From: Isotricha intestinalis | Taxonomy: Eukaryota; Ciliophora; Litostomatea; Vestibuliferida; Isotrichidae | Reading direction: 5' to 3' | Assembly (NCBI GenBank): GCA_023807065.1 | Contig: JAJJLU010000008.1 | Location: 1-64,000, forward strand | Length of the DNA: 64,000 bases | Shown: piece after piece, positions 39,553-49,715 of the stretch | How positions within the stretch are numbered: the first letter of the stretch is position 1 | Layout of the letters: each line of letters starts with the position of its first letter | Made by a program: the position numbers and the translations under genes | The notes under the pieces: model-generated | Database searches by the model: none | What the model was told of the DNA's origin: nothing | What the model saw: only the letters and a program-made list of their open reading frames with translations

Positions 39553-41265
39553 TTAATATTTATTAGTTAAAACAAATTTTGCACTCAATTTTAATTTTTG
39601 TGATAAATTTTTTAACAATTCATTTTTTTCTTGTCCTATTGTTTCTATTGTATTTCTTAATTCTTTTTTATATTTAGATATCTTTTTATTTAATTTTTCT
39701 ACTTGAGCTCTTTTATGATCTAACACCTGATATTCTTCCATTAAAATTTGATTAATTGAATCTAAATCTTTATTTGTTTTGTTTAATTTACTTTCAAGTT
39801 TTTCTTCTTCTGTTTTTTTTTTAAAAAAATTAAGTTTACTTTTTTTAACCTCTTTATTTATTTTCCCTGGTTCTTCAGTTAAGATAATTCCATTATTTGT
39901 CATTTGTGAATCAACTTTGACTTTTTTATTATAATTATCTCTATGATTTAAAACAGTTTCAAGTCCATTTTTCATTTCTAATAATAATTCTATTTTAATC
40001 TTAAATTTATTTACTTTATTCATTTGAAGATTATAATTTTTCTTCATTTGTTCATAATTTTTAATTGATTTATCTAATTTACTTTGAATTAAAGTTTTTG
40101 TTTCTTTTTCTTTTTCACATAATGTATTCAATTCATTTTTATATAATTGAATATATTCTTTTTGATCACTTTCCCAAAAATTTTTAGGATCATTTAATTT
40201 TTCTTTAACTTGTTCAACGAAATAATCTTGTCTTAATTCTTTTAATTTTTTATTAGTGACTTTATAATTTTTGTAATATTTTATAATATCATGAAAATTC
40301 ATATTATTTAAATATTCAGCATTAGATTTAAAATACTGACTAAAAGTTAATAAATCCATTTTCATTAATTGATCTTTCATTAAAAATAAGAATATCATTG
40401 AAAATTTAAAAATAGCTTTCCATTTATCAATAATAAAAACATCCCAAACTTTATATAAAACATTAAAAGGTAAATAATTAGAAAAAATAGTTAAAATCCA
40501 TTTAGAAAAAAATAAATCAGCATTAATTTGAGCTTTTTGTAAATGATCAAATAATTCTGGAAAGTATTCTTTAATATAATAATTTAATTGGAAAATTCTA
40601 ATATAATAATCAGGCATATTTTTTAAAAATAAAAAACTTAATTCTAAATCATCAATAAAAGACAAAAATATCCAAAAACAAATTTCTTCATTATCAAAAA
40701 AATTAATTAAAGCCCCTGCTATAAAATTCATTCCTTGACAATAACCTATTTCAGGTCTAATAAACGCAACTGAAGTTAAAATATTTCTTAAAATATTATT
40801 TCCATTTCCTTTTGTAAATATATCTGTATAAAAAGTTCTATTTATATCTCTTTCAATTTCCCCATATATTTTTTTTAATCTTTTATCTGTATTTTCTTCT
40901 TTTTTTGATAAATTAAGAATATTTTCATATAATTTTTTATCAATTTTATAATCTAATAATTCCTTTAAAATTAGATCTTTCATTTTATTAATATCAATAT
41001 TTGACATATAGAAAAGAAGTCTATATTTCTCATTCACACAACCGTATAAAGTATATTTTTTAATAAATTTTTTTTTTTTTAAAATATTATATATAGTTTT
41101 ATTTGTTTGTTGAAAATTAATTAGATCATTATATTCAAGGAAAGACATTAATATACCTATTAAGTTTTCATTTTGGATATTCATAATTTGTTCCATATAA
41201 CTTTGACATTTTTCTGTTGAATTTACCTCACTTGTGTATGATGTTAAATTATTTTCATTTTCCAT
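39553..41265 (-). CDS. F-box/TBC-domain Rab GTPase-activating protein
   Basis: 570 residues. Residues 34-68 look like an F-box (LIGILMSFLEYNDLINFQQT). The TBC domain covers about 90-315: IERDINRTFY (137-146) supplies the arginine finger R143, and GYCQGMNFIAG (174-184) the glutamine finger Q177. Other TBC marks are FFSKWILTIFSNYLPFNVL and KVWDVFIIDKW. TBC proteins switch off Rab GTPases by dual-finger hydrolysis, so this should act in vesicle traffic. Residues 345-565 are a long coiled coil (LDKSIKNYEQMKKNYNLQMN and later heptads). An F-box may link it to an SCF ubiquitin ligase, which is inference. Both fingers are intact. Confidence 0.85.
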   Translation of the reverse strand: MENENNLTSYTSEVNSTEKCQSYMEQIMNIQNENLIGILMSFLEYNDLINFQQTNKTIYNILKKKKFIKKYTLYGCVNEKYRLLFYMSNIDINKMKDLILKELLDYKIDKKLYENILNLSKKEENTDKRLKKIYGEIERDINRTFYTDIFTKGNGNNILRNILTSVAFIRPEIGYCQGMNFIAGALINFFDNEEICFWIFLSFIDDLELSFLFLKNMPDYYIRIFQLNYYIKEYFPELFDHLQKAQINADLFFSKWILTIFSNYLPFNVLYKVWDVFIIDKWKAIFKFSMIFLFLMKDQLMKMDLLTFSQYFKSNAEYLNNMNFHDIIKYYKNYKVTNKKLKELRQDYFVEQVKEKLNDPKNFWESDQKEYIQLYKNELNTLCEKEKETKTLIQSKLDKSIKNYEQMKKNYNLQMNKVNKFKIKIELLLEMKNGLETVLNHRDNYNKKVKVDSQMTNNGIILTEEPGKINKEVKKSKLNFFKKKTEEEKLESKLNKTNKDLDSINQILMEEYQVLDHKRAQVEKLNKKISKYKKELRNTIETIGQEKNELLKNLSQKLKLSAKFVLTNKY

Positions 41266-41654
41266 TTTTAAATAAACAAATAATAATAATTAAATAAATA
41301 TGTTTTTAAAAATTTAGAGTAGGAATTATTAGCATATTTTATTAAGTTAAATGAATTTTTAAATTTTTATAATGTAATTAAATTCATCTTATTCAGCATA
41401 TAGATATATTTAAATTAAGTATTCTATTTATTTAAATATCCTAATTATTGTGTAAAATAGTATTTATAATATTATTTTTATGAAAAATATGAAAAAGTAG
41501 AATCTTATTTTAAGAGATTCATTTTCTTTTCCTTCAAATAATTTTAGCTTCATAAAAAAAACTTATTTTCTTTTTAATTTAACAATATTAATCATTTTTC
41601 TTTTTATTTTAAATAAATCAAAAAAAACCAAAAAAAAAAAAATAAATAAATTAA
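41266..41654. promoter_or_regulatory. Divergent intergenic region
   Basis: About 390 bases between the divergent starts of the TBC gene and the 602-residue orphan. Oligo-A runs precede the plus-strand ATG. No specific element is recognised; the promoter role comes from position alone. Confidence 0.3.
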
Positions 41655-43463
41655 ATGAAAACTAATCTCCCAAATTTAAAATCAAAAAAACTAGCAGTAG
41701 AGATGGAAGACCCAGAACACATGAGAGAAGCATATAATCCATTTAAAGCACATATGGAAAAAGTAATAGAAATTAGAATATTTTTAAAATACAATTTCCA
41801 TAAAAATGATATAGACGATGCATTTATAAATGATTTAGAACAAGAATATGCATGTCAATTTTTAGAAAAAATGCAATTTTTACCAACTCATCAAAATATA
41901 GCAAAATTATTAAAATTTCGTCCTATTGAACATTGTGATTTTCATTTAACTCAAGAACAAGTTAGAAATAAATTAGTTAAATTAATTCATATTTATCCAA
42001 ATAATAGAAGTGAAAAAAAAACGAAAGATAAATTAAAAATATTATTCGGTAAAAATGAAGAATTTGAAGGAAAATTAAAACAAAATGTTCAAATTGCACA
42101 TAAAGAAGATGTTGTTGGAAAAATTAAAAAAAGAGAAATTAAAAGAGATGAAATGTTATTATTTCAAAGAGAAATTGTTGATAATATGATTTCTGATGCA
42201 AAAGATGATATTGTTGATAAACAATTATATTTTCAAAATCAAGGAATGAATGATAAAAAATTATTATCTATAGAAAATATAAGAGATAAATATTTAAATC
42301 CAAATGCTAAAAATATTTTAGAATATGATTTAAATGAAAAAATGAATGCAAAAGCAAAATTTCAAAATATAGATAAATCACATAAAAGAGATATATTATC
42401 AGATGAAAAATATCAATTTAAATTTTTAAATATAAATTTAACAAAAGAAATATTAGATGAAGTAACTAAACCTGAAGATACACCTATTGAAATTATAATG
42501 AAAGATGTAAATTTTATTTTAGATAATTTTCCTATTGAAGAATTAATTGAAATGGATGATGATATTCAAATAAAAGATATGGCAAGAACTACAACTTCTA
42601 GATTTAGAAAGGAAACTATCAGTCGAAAGCAATTATATTATAAAATTAAACAAGTTAAAAAAGAAGATTTAATTTATGTTTATAAAAAAATTCAAAATCA
42701 AAATGTTTTTAGAATTATTGGTTTAACTATTAATTTACTTTATTGGATTGTTTTTGGATTTATTGATAGATTCCAAATTGATAAAGCTACAAAACAATAT
42801 TTATTTTTTAAATTATTACAAGAGATTAAAGTTTTAGAAGTAGGCTTTCGTTCAAAAAGATTATATAATAAAATATTTATGCCATTGTTAATTTTAATAG
42901 TTAGAATTGAATGTGAAAATATTTTTGTAAACAAATTCAAAATTTTATTTGAGAATCAATTAAATAAACAACATGCTTTAGAAAAAATAAATGAATTAAT
43001 AACTGTAATTTATGATCCTCATGCATATTATAATACATTTACAATCATAGGAGGAAATACTGCAATTTTAAAACATAAATTGAATAAGAAAATATTACCA
43101 AAATTTAAATCTAAAACATATGTAACAAGTAATTTAGTTGATCAATTATTTACTAAATTTAAATCTCAAAAAAATATTATTCATAATAAAGAAAAAGGAA
43201 TGAGAAGTGAAATAGATAAAGAATTAGATGTTGAAGTATGGGATAGAGAAAAAAAATATATTGCAGAATCTAAAACAGCATTTTTTGGTGTTTTATTTAA
43301 TAAAATGAATCAAGATTTAAAAAAAAGAAATTTAGAACCTATTTTTACTATTAAAAATCATAAAAGAAAAAATAAAAAAGCAGATAGTCAAGAACTTGAA
43401 GAAATTGTTGAAGAAGATATTAGTAGAAAAAATAGAACTGATGGTTTTTATATGAGAAAATAA
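41655..43463 (+). CDS. Conserved-looking orphan, low in repeats
   Basis: 602 residues. Unlike its neighbours it has little Asn-rich filler, so it probably folds throughout. The start reads MKTNLPNLKSKKLAVEMEDP. Highly charged helices dominate (EEFEGKLKQNVQIAHKEDVV, KIKKREIKRDEMLLF). A more hydrophobic core lies at about 340-430 (IQNQNVFRIIGLTINLLYWI, MPLLILIVRIECENIFVNKF), not clearly transmembrane. The C-terminus is basic and acidic in turn. I do not recognise the family. Composition suggests a structural or cytoskeletal protein. Confidence 0.6.
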   Translation: MKTNLPNLKSKKLAVEMEDPEHMREAYNPFKAHMEKVIEIRIFLKYNFHKNDIDDAFINDLEQEYACQFLEKMQFLPTHQNIAKLLKFRPIEHCDFHLTQEQVRNKLVKLIHIYPNNRSEKKTKDKLKILFGKNEEFEGKLKQNVQIAHKEDVVGKIKKREIKRDEMLLFQREIVDNMISDAKDDIVDKQLYFQNQGMNDKKLLSIENIRDKYLNPNAKNILEYDLNEKMNAKAKFQNIDKSHKRDILSDEKYQFKFLNINLTKEILDEVTKPEDTPIEIIMKDVNFILDNFPIEELIEMDDDIQIKDMARTTTSRFRKETISRKQLYYKIKQVKKEDLIYVYKKIQNQNVFRIIGLTINLLYWIVFGFIDRFQIDKATKQYLFFKLLQEIKVLEVGFRSKRLYNKIFMPLLILIVRIECENIFVNKFKILFENQLNKQHALEKINELITVIYDPHAYYNTFTIIGGNTAILKHKLNKKILPKFKSKTYVTSNLVDQLFTKFKSQKNIIHNKEKGMRSEIDKELDVEVWDREKKYIAESKTAFFGVLFNKMNQDLKKRNLEPIFTIKNHKRKNKKADSQELEEIVEEDISRKNRTDGFYMRK

Positions 43464-43538
43464 AATAAATTTTTTCTTAAATTTTTTTTAATTTTCAAAA
43501 AATGAAAATTTTAAAATTTAATTAATAATATTTAAACT

Positions 43539-44432
43539 TTATATAAAATCATTTTGTTTAATAAAGTCTCCGATATTGATATCTTTATCTTTTTCTTTTT
43601 CATAAGAATGTTTATTATTATTGTTATTATTATTATCTTTAGGTAAAGTCATTTCAACAAAAGCTCTTTGAAGTAATAATCTATGCATTGGAGTTTTTAC
43701 ATTACATTCTAAAAAACTAATAAAATCTTTTATAGTAATTTTCCTTTTATTATTTAAAGTATATTTTCTACAATTTTTAGTTACATCATTAGTATTATAT
43801 ATTTGAAATGTTGTTTTACTTTCTTCTTTTGAATCATCAGATTCTGAATCTTTTTTAATGTTTTTAGATATTTCTACTTTTTTTTCTTTACCCATTGATC
43901 TTTTTATTGATTCATATTCTTCTAATAAATTTAATTTTGTTTGAATATCTTCTTTATAAAAAATATTAAAAGTTTTATAAGGATAAAAAATTAATTTTCC
44001 AGAACCATCTTTTTGAATTTCATTTTTATAATTTATTGTTTTAATTGGAATTTTTTTTAATTTTTCTCTAAAATTTGGTAAATCTTTAGAATAACTTCTT
44101 CTTCTATTAATTTCAATTAATTTTTGAATACTATTTTTTAAATATATTTTAAGCATTATTTCTAAAAATTTTATAGCTTCATCTTCTTTTTCAATATTTA
44201 TATTATCTGTTATTTTTTTCCATTTGAATTTTTTTATTAAATTAGGAATATTAAATAAACCTTGAGTTGAATATTTATGTTCCATAAAATCTGATTTTTT
44301 AATATTTGAATTTATAGAATGTTTAAATTTGGGAATTATAGTTTGTGATGGATCTCTTAATTTATAGTCATCTAATTTGTTTCTATATTTGAAAAAATTG
44401 CTATTTGATTTTTCATCATCTGAACTTGACAT
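43539..44432 (-). CDS. TAF4-like TFIID subunit (divergent)
   Basis: 297 residues. The middle (about 55-115) is helix-loop-helix-like (LFNIPNLIKKFKWKKI, then EDEAIKFLEIMLKIYLKN), suitable for a histone fold. Near the C-terminus RKITIKDFISFLECNVKTP and HRLLLQRAF (about 228-258) follow the pattern of the TAF4 C-terminal element (RITxxDLIFCLE-x-E-x2-TS-x-SLLLYKAFL). TAF4 pairs with TAF12 inside TFIID. The usual long Gln-rich N-terminus of animal TAF4 is absent, and an Asn tract plus a charged tail follow the conserved part. The call rests on pattern recognition of about 35 residues and the helical region before it. It is a good candidate, not proven. Confidence 0.5.
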   Translation of the reverse strand: MSSSDDEKSNSNFFKYRNKLDDYKLRDPSQTIIPKFKHSINSNIKKSDFMEHKYSTQGLFNIPNLIKKFKWKKITDNINIEKEDEAIKFLEIMLKIYLKNSIQKLIEINRRRSYSKDLPNFREKLKKIPIKTINYKNEIQKDGSGKLIFYPYKTFNIFYKEDIQTKLNLLEEYESIKRSMGKEKKVEISKNIKKDSESDDSKEESKTTFQIYNTNDVTKNCRKYTLNNKRKITIKDFISFLECNVKTPMHRLLLQRAFVEMTLPKDNNNNNNNKHSYEKEKDKDINIGDFIKQNDFI

Positions 44433-44552
44433 TTATTGAAATAAAAATATAAAAAAATAAAGAAAAAATAGAAAATAAAAATATATTTAATAATATATAT
44501 ATATCAATTTATCGTATATATTTTATAATATATATAATAATATTAAATTTTT

Positions 44553-46868
44553 TTACTCATACACTGCTTTTTCAATTTTTGGTAAATTCGGAAAAGAATT
44601 TAAAAAAGATTTATCGAAAAACCAAATATCATTTATTAAATGTGATTCTCTAAATTTGTTAAATCCTAAATCTTCATTTTTCATAATATATGATATATAG
44701 TAATGGAGATTTTTATTTGTAATAAAAATTGAAAAATAATTTGTCAATTTTTTTTTATCTCTTTTATTTATTGTTTTAATAAAGTTAGAAATAAAAATTT
44801 GGCAATAATTATTTTCATAAAAAATTTCATCTTCAAGAATTTGATTTATTTTTTGACTTTCTAAGTTTACTTCTTCAAAATCATCTATAATCTTCTTTTT
44901 TCTTTTATAATATACATTATTTTGAAATTCTTTTTCAGCCATTACATTTTTTTGATTAACAAGATAATCATAAAATGAAAACATTTCAGTTTTTTCAACT
45001 AATTCATCTATTAAAATAGGTTTTTTCTCATTTTTATCTTTTGAAATTAATAATTCCCAAAATTTTAATAATTTTAAATGAAAATTTCTAACCCTTGGAA
45101 TATATTTAAAATTTTTGAGAATTCTATGAATTTCATAAAATATAGATTCTAAATCAAAGTTATGTTTATATATTAAAAATTCACTAATTGCAATTAATTG
45201 TTTTTTATTATTTTCGTCAATATTATATCTACTTAATTTTTCAATTAATTTATCAACAAAATCTTCTAAAGAATTAAATTTAGAATTTAATTCTTCAAAA
45301 CAAAAAATATGAAAAAATAATATAACAGAAATATAATAAATATAAATACCTATTGAATTATCATCATCATTAATTGTTTCAAATCTTAAGTCACTTGTTA
45401 AATTATCTCCTAGAGTTGAAACATAATCAATATTATCAGATAATATAATTAAAGGAATTTTTATTTTTGGAATTTTATCTAAAATATTTAAAAAATATTG
45501 TCTATCATCATCACAAGAGAAAGAATCAGATATTAAAATTAAATTTTTTTGTTCATTACAATATTTAGTTACATTTCTATAAATTAATTTAAATAATTGT
45601 TTTCCTAAAGTTTCAGGAACATTATTATTTGAACTTTTATTATCTGATTCAGATGATAATCCGCTATCATCATTTTCTTTTCTATGATATAATGTAACTA
45701 AAGATTCAATATTTTCTTCAATAATTTCTTTCCATTTAATATTAAAATTTTCATTCATTAATTTAATTAAAGAAATTTTATTATTAATTGAATCAGGAAT
45801 AAAGGGAAGTTTTCTTGATTGAGTGGCTTCATAAATTTTATTTAATTTTAAATATTTTGTAGCTTCTGTTTCATCAAGTCTAATAATATGATAATTCAAT
45901 ATTAAACAAATAGTTTCAACTGTTTTAACATAATTTCTATAATCACTTTCTGTTTTAATGTATAAAGATTTTCCTCCATCAAAATTAGAAGTATAATCTT
46001 TTATTATATTTGTTAATTTATTCCAAAATAATTCACTTTGAATTTGATCTGTTGGTATATATTGAAGAAATGAAGATTTTGATTCATTAAATCCAGTAAA
46101 TAAAGTTATATCTGTATAATTTTGAGTATTATCTTTTAATATTATATTCTTTGGTATATATATTAACTTTATTTTAAAATGAAGAAGAAATTTAATTATA
46201 AATTCTTTTATATTTATTTTTTCCATATCTATATAGTCAAGTATATTATTTTGAGAAAAATAATTTTTTATTTTTGAATAATTACAACCTATTATAATTA
46301 ATATTTTTTTTAACATATATTCTGTTAAAAAGTATGTCTTAGATGCAATTGTTTTATATTTTTCTTTATCAAATGAAAAAGTTTGTTCTACTAATAAATT
46401 ATTACCATTACTTTTATTTTCATTTTTATTTTGAATGTTATTATTTTTATCAATTTTTTTATTTATATTAATATTATTATCATTCAAATTTTTGTCATCA
46501 AAATTATTATTATTTAAAGTTTTAAGATTATTCAAACTAGCATTGGAATTATCATTATTATTATTGTTAATATTTTCATTTAAATTATTTTCTTCATTAT
46601 CATTAAAATTATTTAGATTATTATTTTTTTCATCAGAATTATTATTAAGACTTCCATTATTATTAGTTGTATTATTATCCTCTTCATTATTCGTTGAATG
46701 ATTTCCAAATAAACTCTTTAAAGAGGTATTATCATTTTTTTTAATATTAAAAAAATTATCTATTGGAATTGTTCCATTTGTACTAAAATATGGTACATTT
46801 TTAATTACATTTCCTTTTTTTTTCTCATTCTTTTTTTTTTTTTGAATATTAGAAATATTTTGTTTCAT
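44553..46868 (-). CDS. Degenerate AAA+-like protein, possibly RFC1/ATAD5-type
   Basis: 771 residues. Residues 30-165 are Asn-rich low complexity. The ordered part begins near 170. A Walker-B-like place at about 440-480 reads NLILISDSFSCDDDRQYFLN and then IPLIILSDN, close to the RFC1/ATAD5 pattern (LILFEDVD-x-LF-x2-D-R-x-F...RPIILTSND). No Walker A P-loop (GxxxxGKT) is visible, so ATP binding is doubtful. After it comes an all-helical region (510-680), as in clamp-loader collar domains. A divergent clamp-loader-like or Rad17/Elg1-like role is a guess; an unrelated helical protein is also possible. It ends at a clean TAA, and the start is the ATG at 46868. Confidence 0.35.
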   Translation of the reverse strand: MKQNISNIQKKKKNEKKKGNVIKNVPYFSTNGTIPIDNFFNIKKNDNTSLKSLFGNHSTNNEEDNNTTNNNGSLNNNSDEKNNNLNNFNDNEENNLNENINNNNNDNSNASLNNLKTLNNNNFDDKNLNDNNININKKIDKNNNIQNKNENKSNGNNLLVEQTFSFDKEKYKTIASKTYFLTEYMLKKILIIIGCNYSKIKNYFSQNNILDYIDMEKINIKEFIIKFLLHFKIKLIYIPKNIILKDNTQNYTDITLFTGFNESKSSFLQYIPTDQIQSELFWNKLTNIIKDYTSNFDGGKSLYIKTESDYRNYVKTVETICLILNYHIIRLDETEATKYLKLNKIYEATQSRKLPFIPDSINNKISLIKLMNENFNIKWKEIIEENIESLVTLYHRKENDDSGLSSESDNKSSNNNVPETLGKQLFKLIYRNVTKYCNEQKNLILISDSFSCDDDRQYFLNILDKIPKIKIPLIILSDNIDYVSTLGDNLTSDLRFETINDDDNSIGIYIYYISVILFFHIFCFEELNSKFNSLEDFVDKLIEKLSRYNIDENNKKQLIAISEFLIYKHNFDLESIFYEIHRILKNFKYIPRVRNFHLKLLKFWELLISKDKNEKKPILIDELVEKTEMFSFYDYLVNQKNVMAEKEFQNNVYYKRKKKIIDDFEEVNLESQKINQILEDEIFYENNYCQIFISNFIKTINKRDKKKLTNYFSIFITNKNLHYYISYIMKNEDLGFNKFRESHLINDIWFFDKSFLNSFPNLPKIEKAVYE

Positions 46869-47132
46869 ATTGATTGAGACAAAAATTTAAAATTTAAAGT
46901 TAAAAATATAATTTAATTTTGATATTATGATAAATATTAAACCAAAACAAAAATATCTTTAACAAAGTTAAAAAGAAAAATAAAAAAAATAAAAACTTCA
47001 AAAAAACTTAAAAACTTTTTAAAAAAAAGAAAATAAAAAATAAAATTTTAAAAAAATAAAAAAAAATATAAAAATATAGAAATAAAAAAAAAATATTTTT
47101 ATATATATCAACCGAAAATCAAAAATAAAAAA

Positions 47133-49547
47133 ATGTCATCTGAAAAACAAGAGACAATAATAGGAGATTACATAGTGAAAAAAACATTAGGAAAAGGAAC
47201 GTTTAGTAAAGTAAAGTTAGGGATTCATAAAGTAACAAATCAAAAAGTGGCAATAAAAATATTAGAAAAATCAAAAATAGTAGAAAAGGATGATTTAGAA
47301 AGAATAATAAGAGAAATGGATATAATTCGTCAATTAAATCATCCAAATATAGCAAGAGTATATGAAATGTGTGAAAGTGATGATTTTTTTTTTATAATGA
47401 TGGAATATTGTTCAGGCGGAGAATTATTTAATTATATTGTTAAAAATCAAAGATTATCAGAAGATGAAACTTCATATTTTTTTTATCAAATAATAAATGC
47501 TTTAGAATATATTCATTCAAAAAATATTGCTCATAGAGATTTAAAACCAGAAAATTTATTATTAGATGAAAATAACTTAATTAAAATTATTGATTTTGGT
47601 TTATCTAATTATTTCTATGGAAAAAAATTAGCTACTCCTTGTGGAAGTCCTTGTTATGCTTCTCCAGAAATGGTTTCTGGAAAAAAATATGATGGATTCT
47701 TAATTGATATTTGGGCTCTTGGAATTACTCTTTTTGCTATGATGTGTGGTTATTTACCTTTTGAAGACGAAGATAATGATGAATTATTTAAAAAAATATT
47801 AGAATGTAATTTAAAATTCCCAACATATCTTAGCAAATGTGCTAAAGATATTATGAAAAAAATATTAGTCACTGATCCTAAAAAAAGAATCACTATTAAA
47901 GATATTAAATTACATCCTTTTTATTTAAATGGAAAAGATATTTTTGAAGAAAGATTCTTTGTTCTTGATGATGAAGATGAAGATGCTTTTGGAAAAATTA
48001 ATAAGAAAAGAAGAAATAGATTACTTGATGATGATTTTGGAAATAGAAGTTTTGAAATTACTAGTGATAAATGTGACATTGAAAAAATGATTGAAAATTA
48101 TAGAAATAAAAATAAAAATAAAACTAAAAATGATGAGAATGAAAATAGAAAAATTGATAAAGATAATAAAAATAATGAAACGAGGAAAGAAGAAAATAAA
48201 GTTGATAATACTAATAATACTAAAATTGATGTAGCTTCTGGAGAAGTTATTGAAAAAAATAAAGTAATAGAAAATAAAAATGAAAAAAATATTGTTAAAG
48301 ATATTAAAAAAGAAACTATTAAAATAAATAATAATATTAACCATAATAACAAGGAAGCTAATAACAATGAAAAAAACACAAATAAACAAAATGAGAAAAA
48401 TACTATTAACATAAAGCAACCAGAAAATGAAAAACTTATAATCAATAATCAAAATGAAAAAACCAGAAACGGAAAAAATCATTTAAAAGAAAATTCAAAA
48501 GACAAAAAGCAAAACAATAGTCCAAAAAAATATTCTCAAAGAGAAGGGAAGAAGGCAATAAATAATATAATAAATACATTAACAAATCAAACAATAACAA
48601 CTCCATCAATAACAAATAGAGACACCACATATAGTAATAATATAACTCCACAACATCATATAAGAAAGCAAAATTTTACAAATTTAACAAATCCCAACAC
48701 TGCATTAACAAGTCAGAATACAACGAATTCAAATTATCCAAATAATTTATATCAACATAATGTATTAAATGATTATTTAAATAATGGGACTTTAATTTCA
48801 AAGAAAAATAATCGTATTTCAAGAATACCAAAAATAACAATAGTTGATCATAAAAAAAGAAAAGGAATTAGTCAACATAGAACTACAAATACTACTTTAA
48901 ATACTAAAAATACTTCTTTAACAAAAGAAAATCCTAATTCAAGCTTAAATAATCAATATTTAAATGTTAATCAAGGAAAAGGGCATTCTACAGTAAGAAC
49001 TGATTTTGAAATAGGTGAATTAATTAATATTAGTAGTAATAGAAATAATAATATTAATCATATGAATTATAATAATATTAATAATGATGGTCCTGTTCAT
49101 ACTGTTGGAAATAGTAATAGAGGAAGATTTAATTTCTTAAAATTTAAAATTAAAAATGATGTTCCTAGAAAAGTTCCTTTAGTGAATAATAATATTAAAG
49201 GTGAGAAAAATGAGAGAGAAAAGAAATCAAATGGACAAAAAAAAATATTAATTAATAATGCAATTTTAAATTTGAATAATTTTCCTAGTAGTAGTAGAGA
49301 GCAACAATATTCTCCTCAAAATAAGAAATTACCTTCTATTATAAATGGACATGAGAAAAAAAATATTAATAAAAGATTTGATTTTCTTTCTTCTAATAGA
49401 GTTCATTTAAAAACTGAAACTAATATTGTTGAAAATAATAAAATATTTGGTAATAATATCACTTCTAGAATTAGAGAATCATCTAAATTAAGATTTAACA
49501 AACCTATTAGATTTAATAAATTAAAACTCAATGATTTTATTATGTAA
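47133..49547 (+). CDS. SNF1/AMPK-related CAMK-group protein kinase
   Basis: 804 residues. The kinase domain is at 11-267: LGKGTFSKVKLG (19-30), K42 in AIKILEK, HRDLKPENLL (134-143) with D136, DFG at 154-156, and the activation loop LATPCGSPCYASPEM (166-180). The CGSPCYASPE loop and HPFYLNG end are typical of SNF1/MARK/BRSK-type kinases; T168 is the likely activating site. Residues 300-804 are extremely Asn/Lys-rich with no UBA or KA1 domain recognisable, although such kinases often have them. A separate KA1-like protein lies 36 kb away in this window. Signalling in energy or polarity control is inferred from family only. Confidence 0.85.
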   Translation: MSSEKQETIIGDYIVKKTLGKGTFSKVKLGIHKVTNQKVAIKILEKSKIVEKDDLERIIREMDIIRQLNHPNIARVYEMCESDDFFFIMMEYCSGGELFNYIVKNQRLSEDETSYFFYQIINALEYIHSKNIAHRDLKPENLLLDENNLIKIIDFGLSNYFYGKKLATPCGSPCYASPEMVSGKKYDGFLIDIWALGITLFAMMCGYLPFEDEDNDELFKKILECNLKFPTYLSKCAKDIMKKILVTDPKKRITIKDIKLHPFYLNGKDIFEERFFVLDDEDEDAFGKINKKRRNRLLDDDFGNRSFEITSDKCDIEKMIENYRNKNKNKTKNDENENRKIDKDNKNNETRKEENKVDNTNNTKIDVASGEVIEKNKVIENKNEKNIVKDIKKETIKINNNINHNNKEANNNEKNTNKQNEKNTINIKQPENEKLIINNQNEKTRNGKNHLKENSKDKKQNNSPKKYSQREGKKAINNIINTLTNQTITTPSITNRDTTYSNNITPQHHIRKQNFTNLTNPNTALTSQNTTNSNYPNNLYQHNVLNDYLNNGTLISKKNNRISRIPKITIVDHKKRKGISQHRTTNTTLNTKNTSLTKENPNSSLNNQYLNVNQGKGHSTVRTDFEIGELINISSNRNNNINHMNYNNINNDGPVHTVGNSNRGRFNFLKFKIKNDVPRKVPLVNNNIKGEKNEREKKSNGQKKILINNAILNLNNFPSSSREQQYSPQNKKLPSIINGHEKKNINKRFDFLSSNRVHLKTETNIVENNKIFGNNITSRIRESSKLRFNKPIRFNKLKLNDFIM

Positions 49548-49715
49548 ATAAGTTTAAAAAAGGTAAGAAAAAATTATTAGAATAAAAAAGATATTAAAAG
49601 CTGATTAATTATTTGATTTTTTAATTTTATTTTTCATCTTTTATTTCGCAATTAAAATTTAATATTGTTGAATACAAATAATTTTATATTTTTTTTGTTT
49701 TTTTATTAATTTAAT

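Noticed and set aside
48021..48482. Ile/Phe-rich membrane-like open frames antisense to the SNF1-type kinase tail
   Set aside because: AAT and AAA runs read backwards always give Ile/Phe; there is no independent start context or conserved motif.
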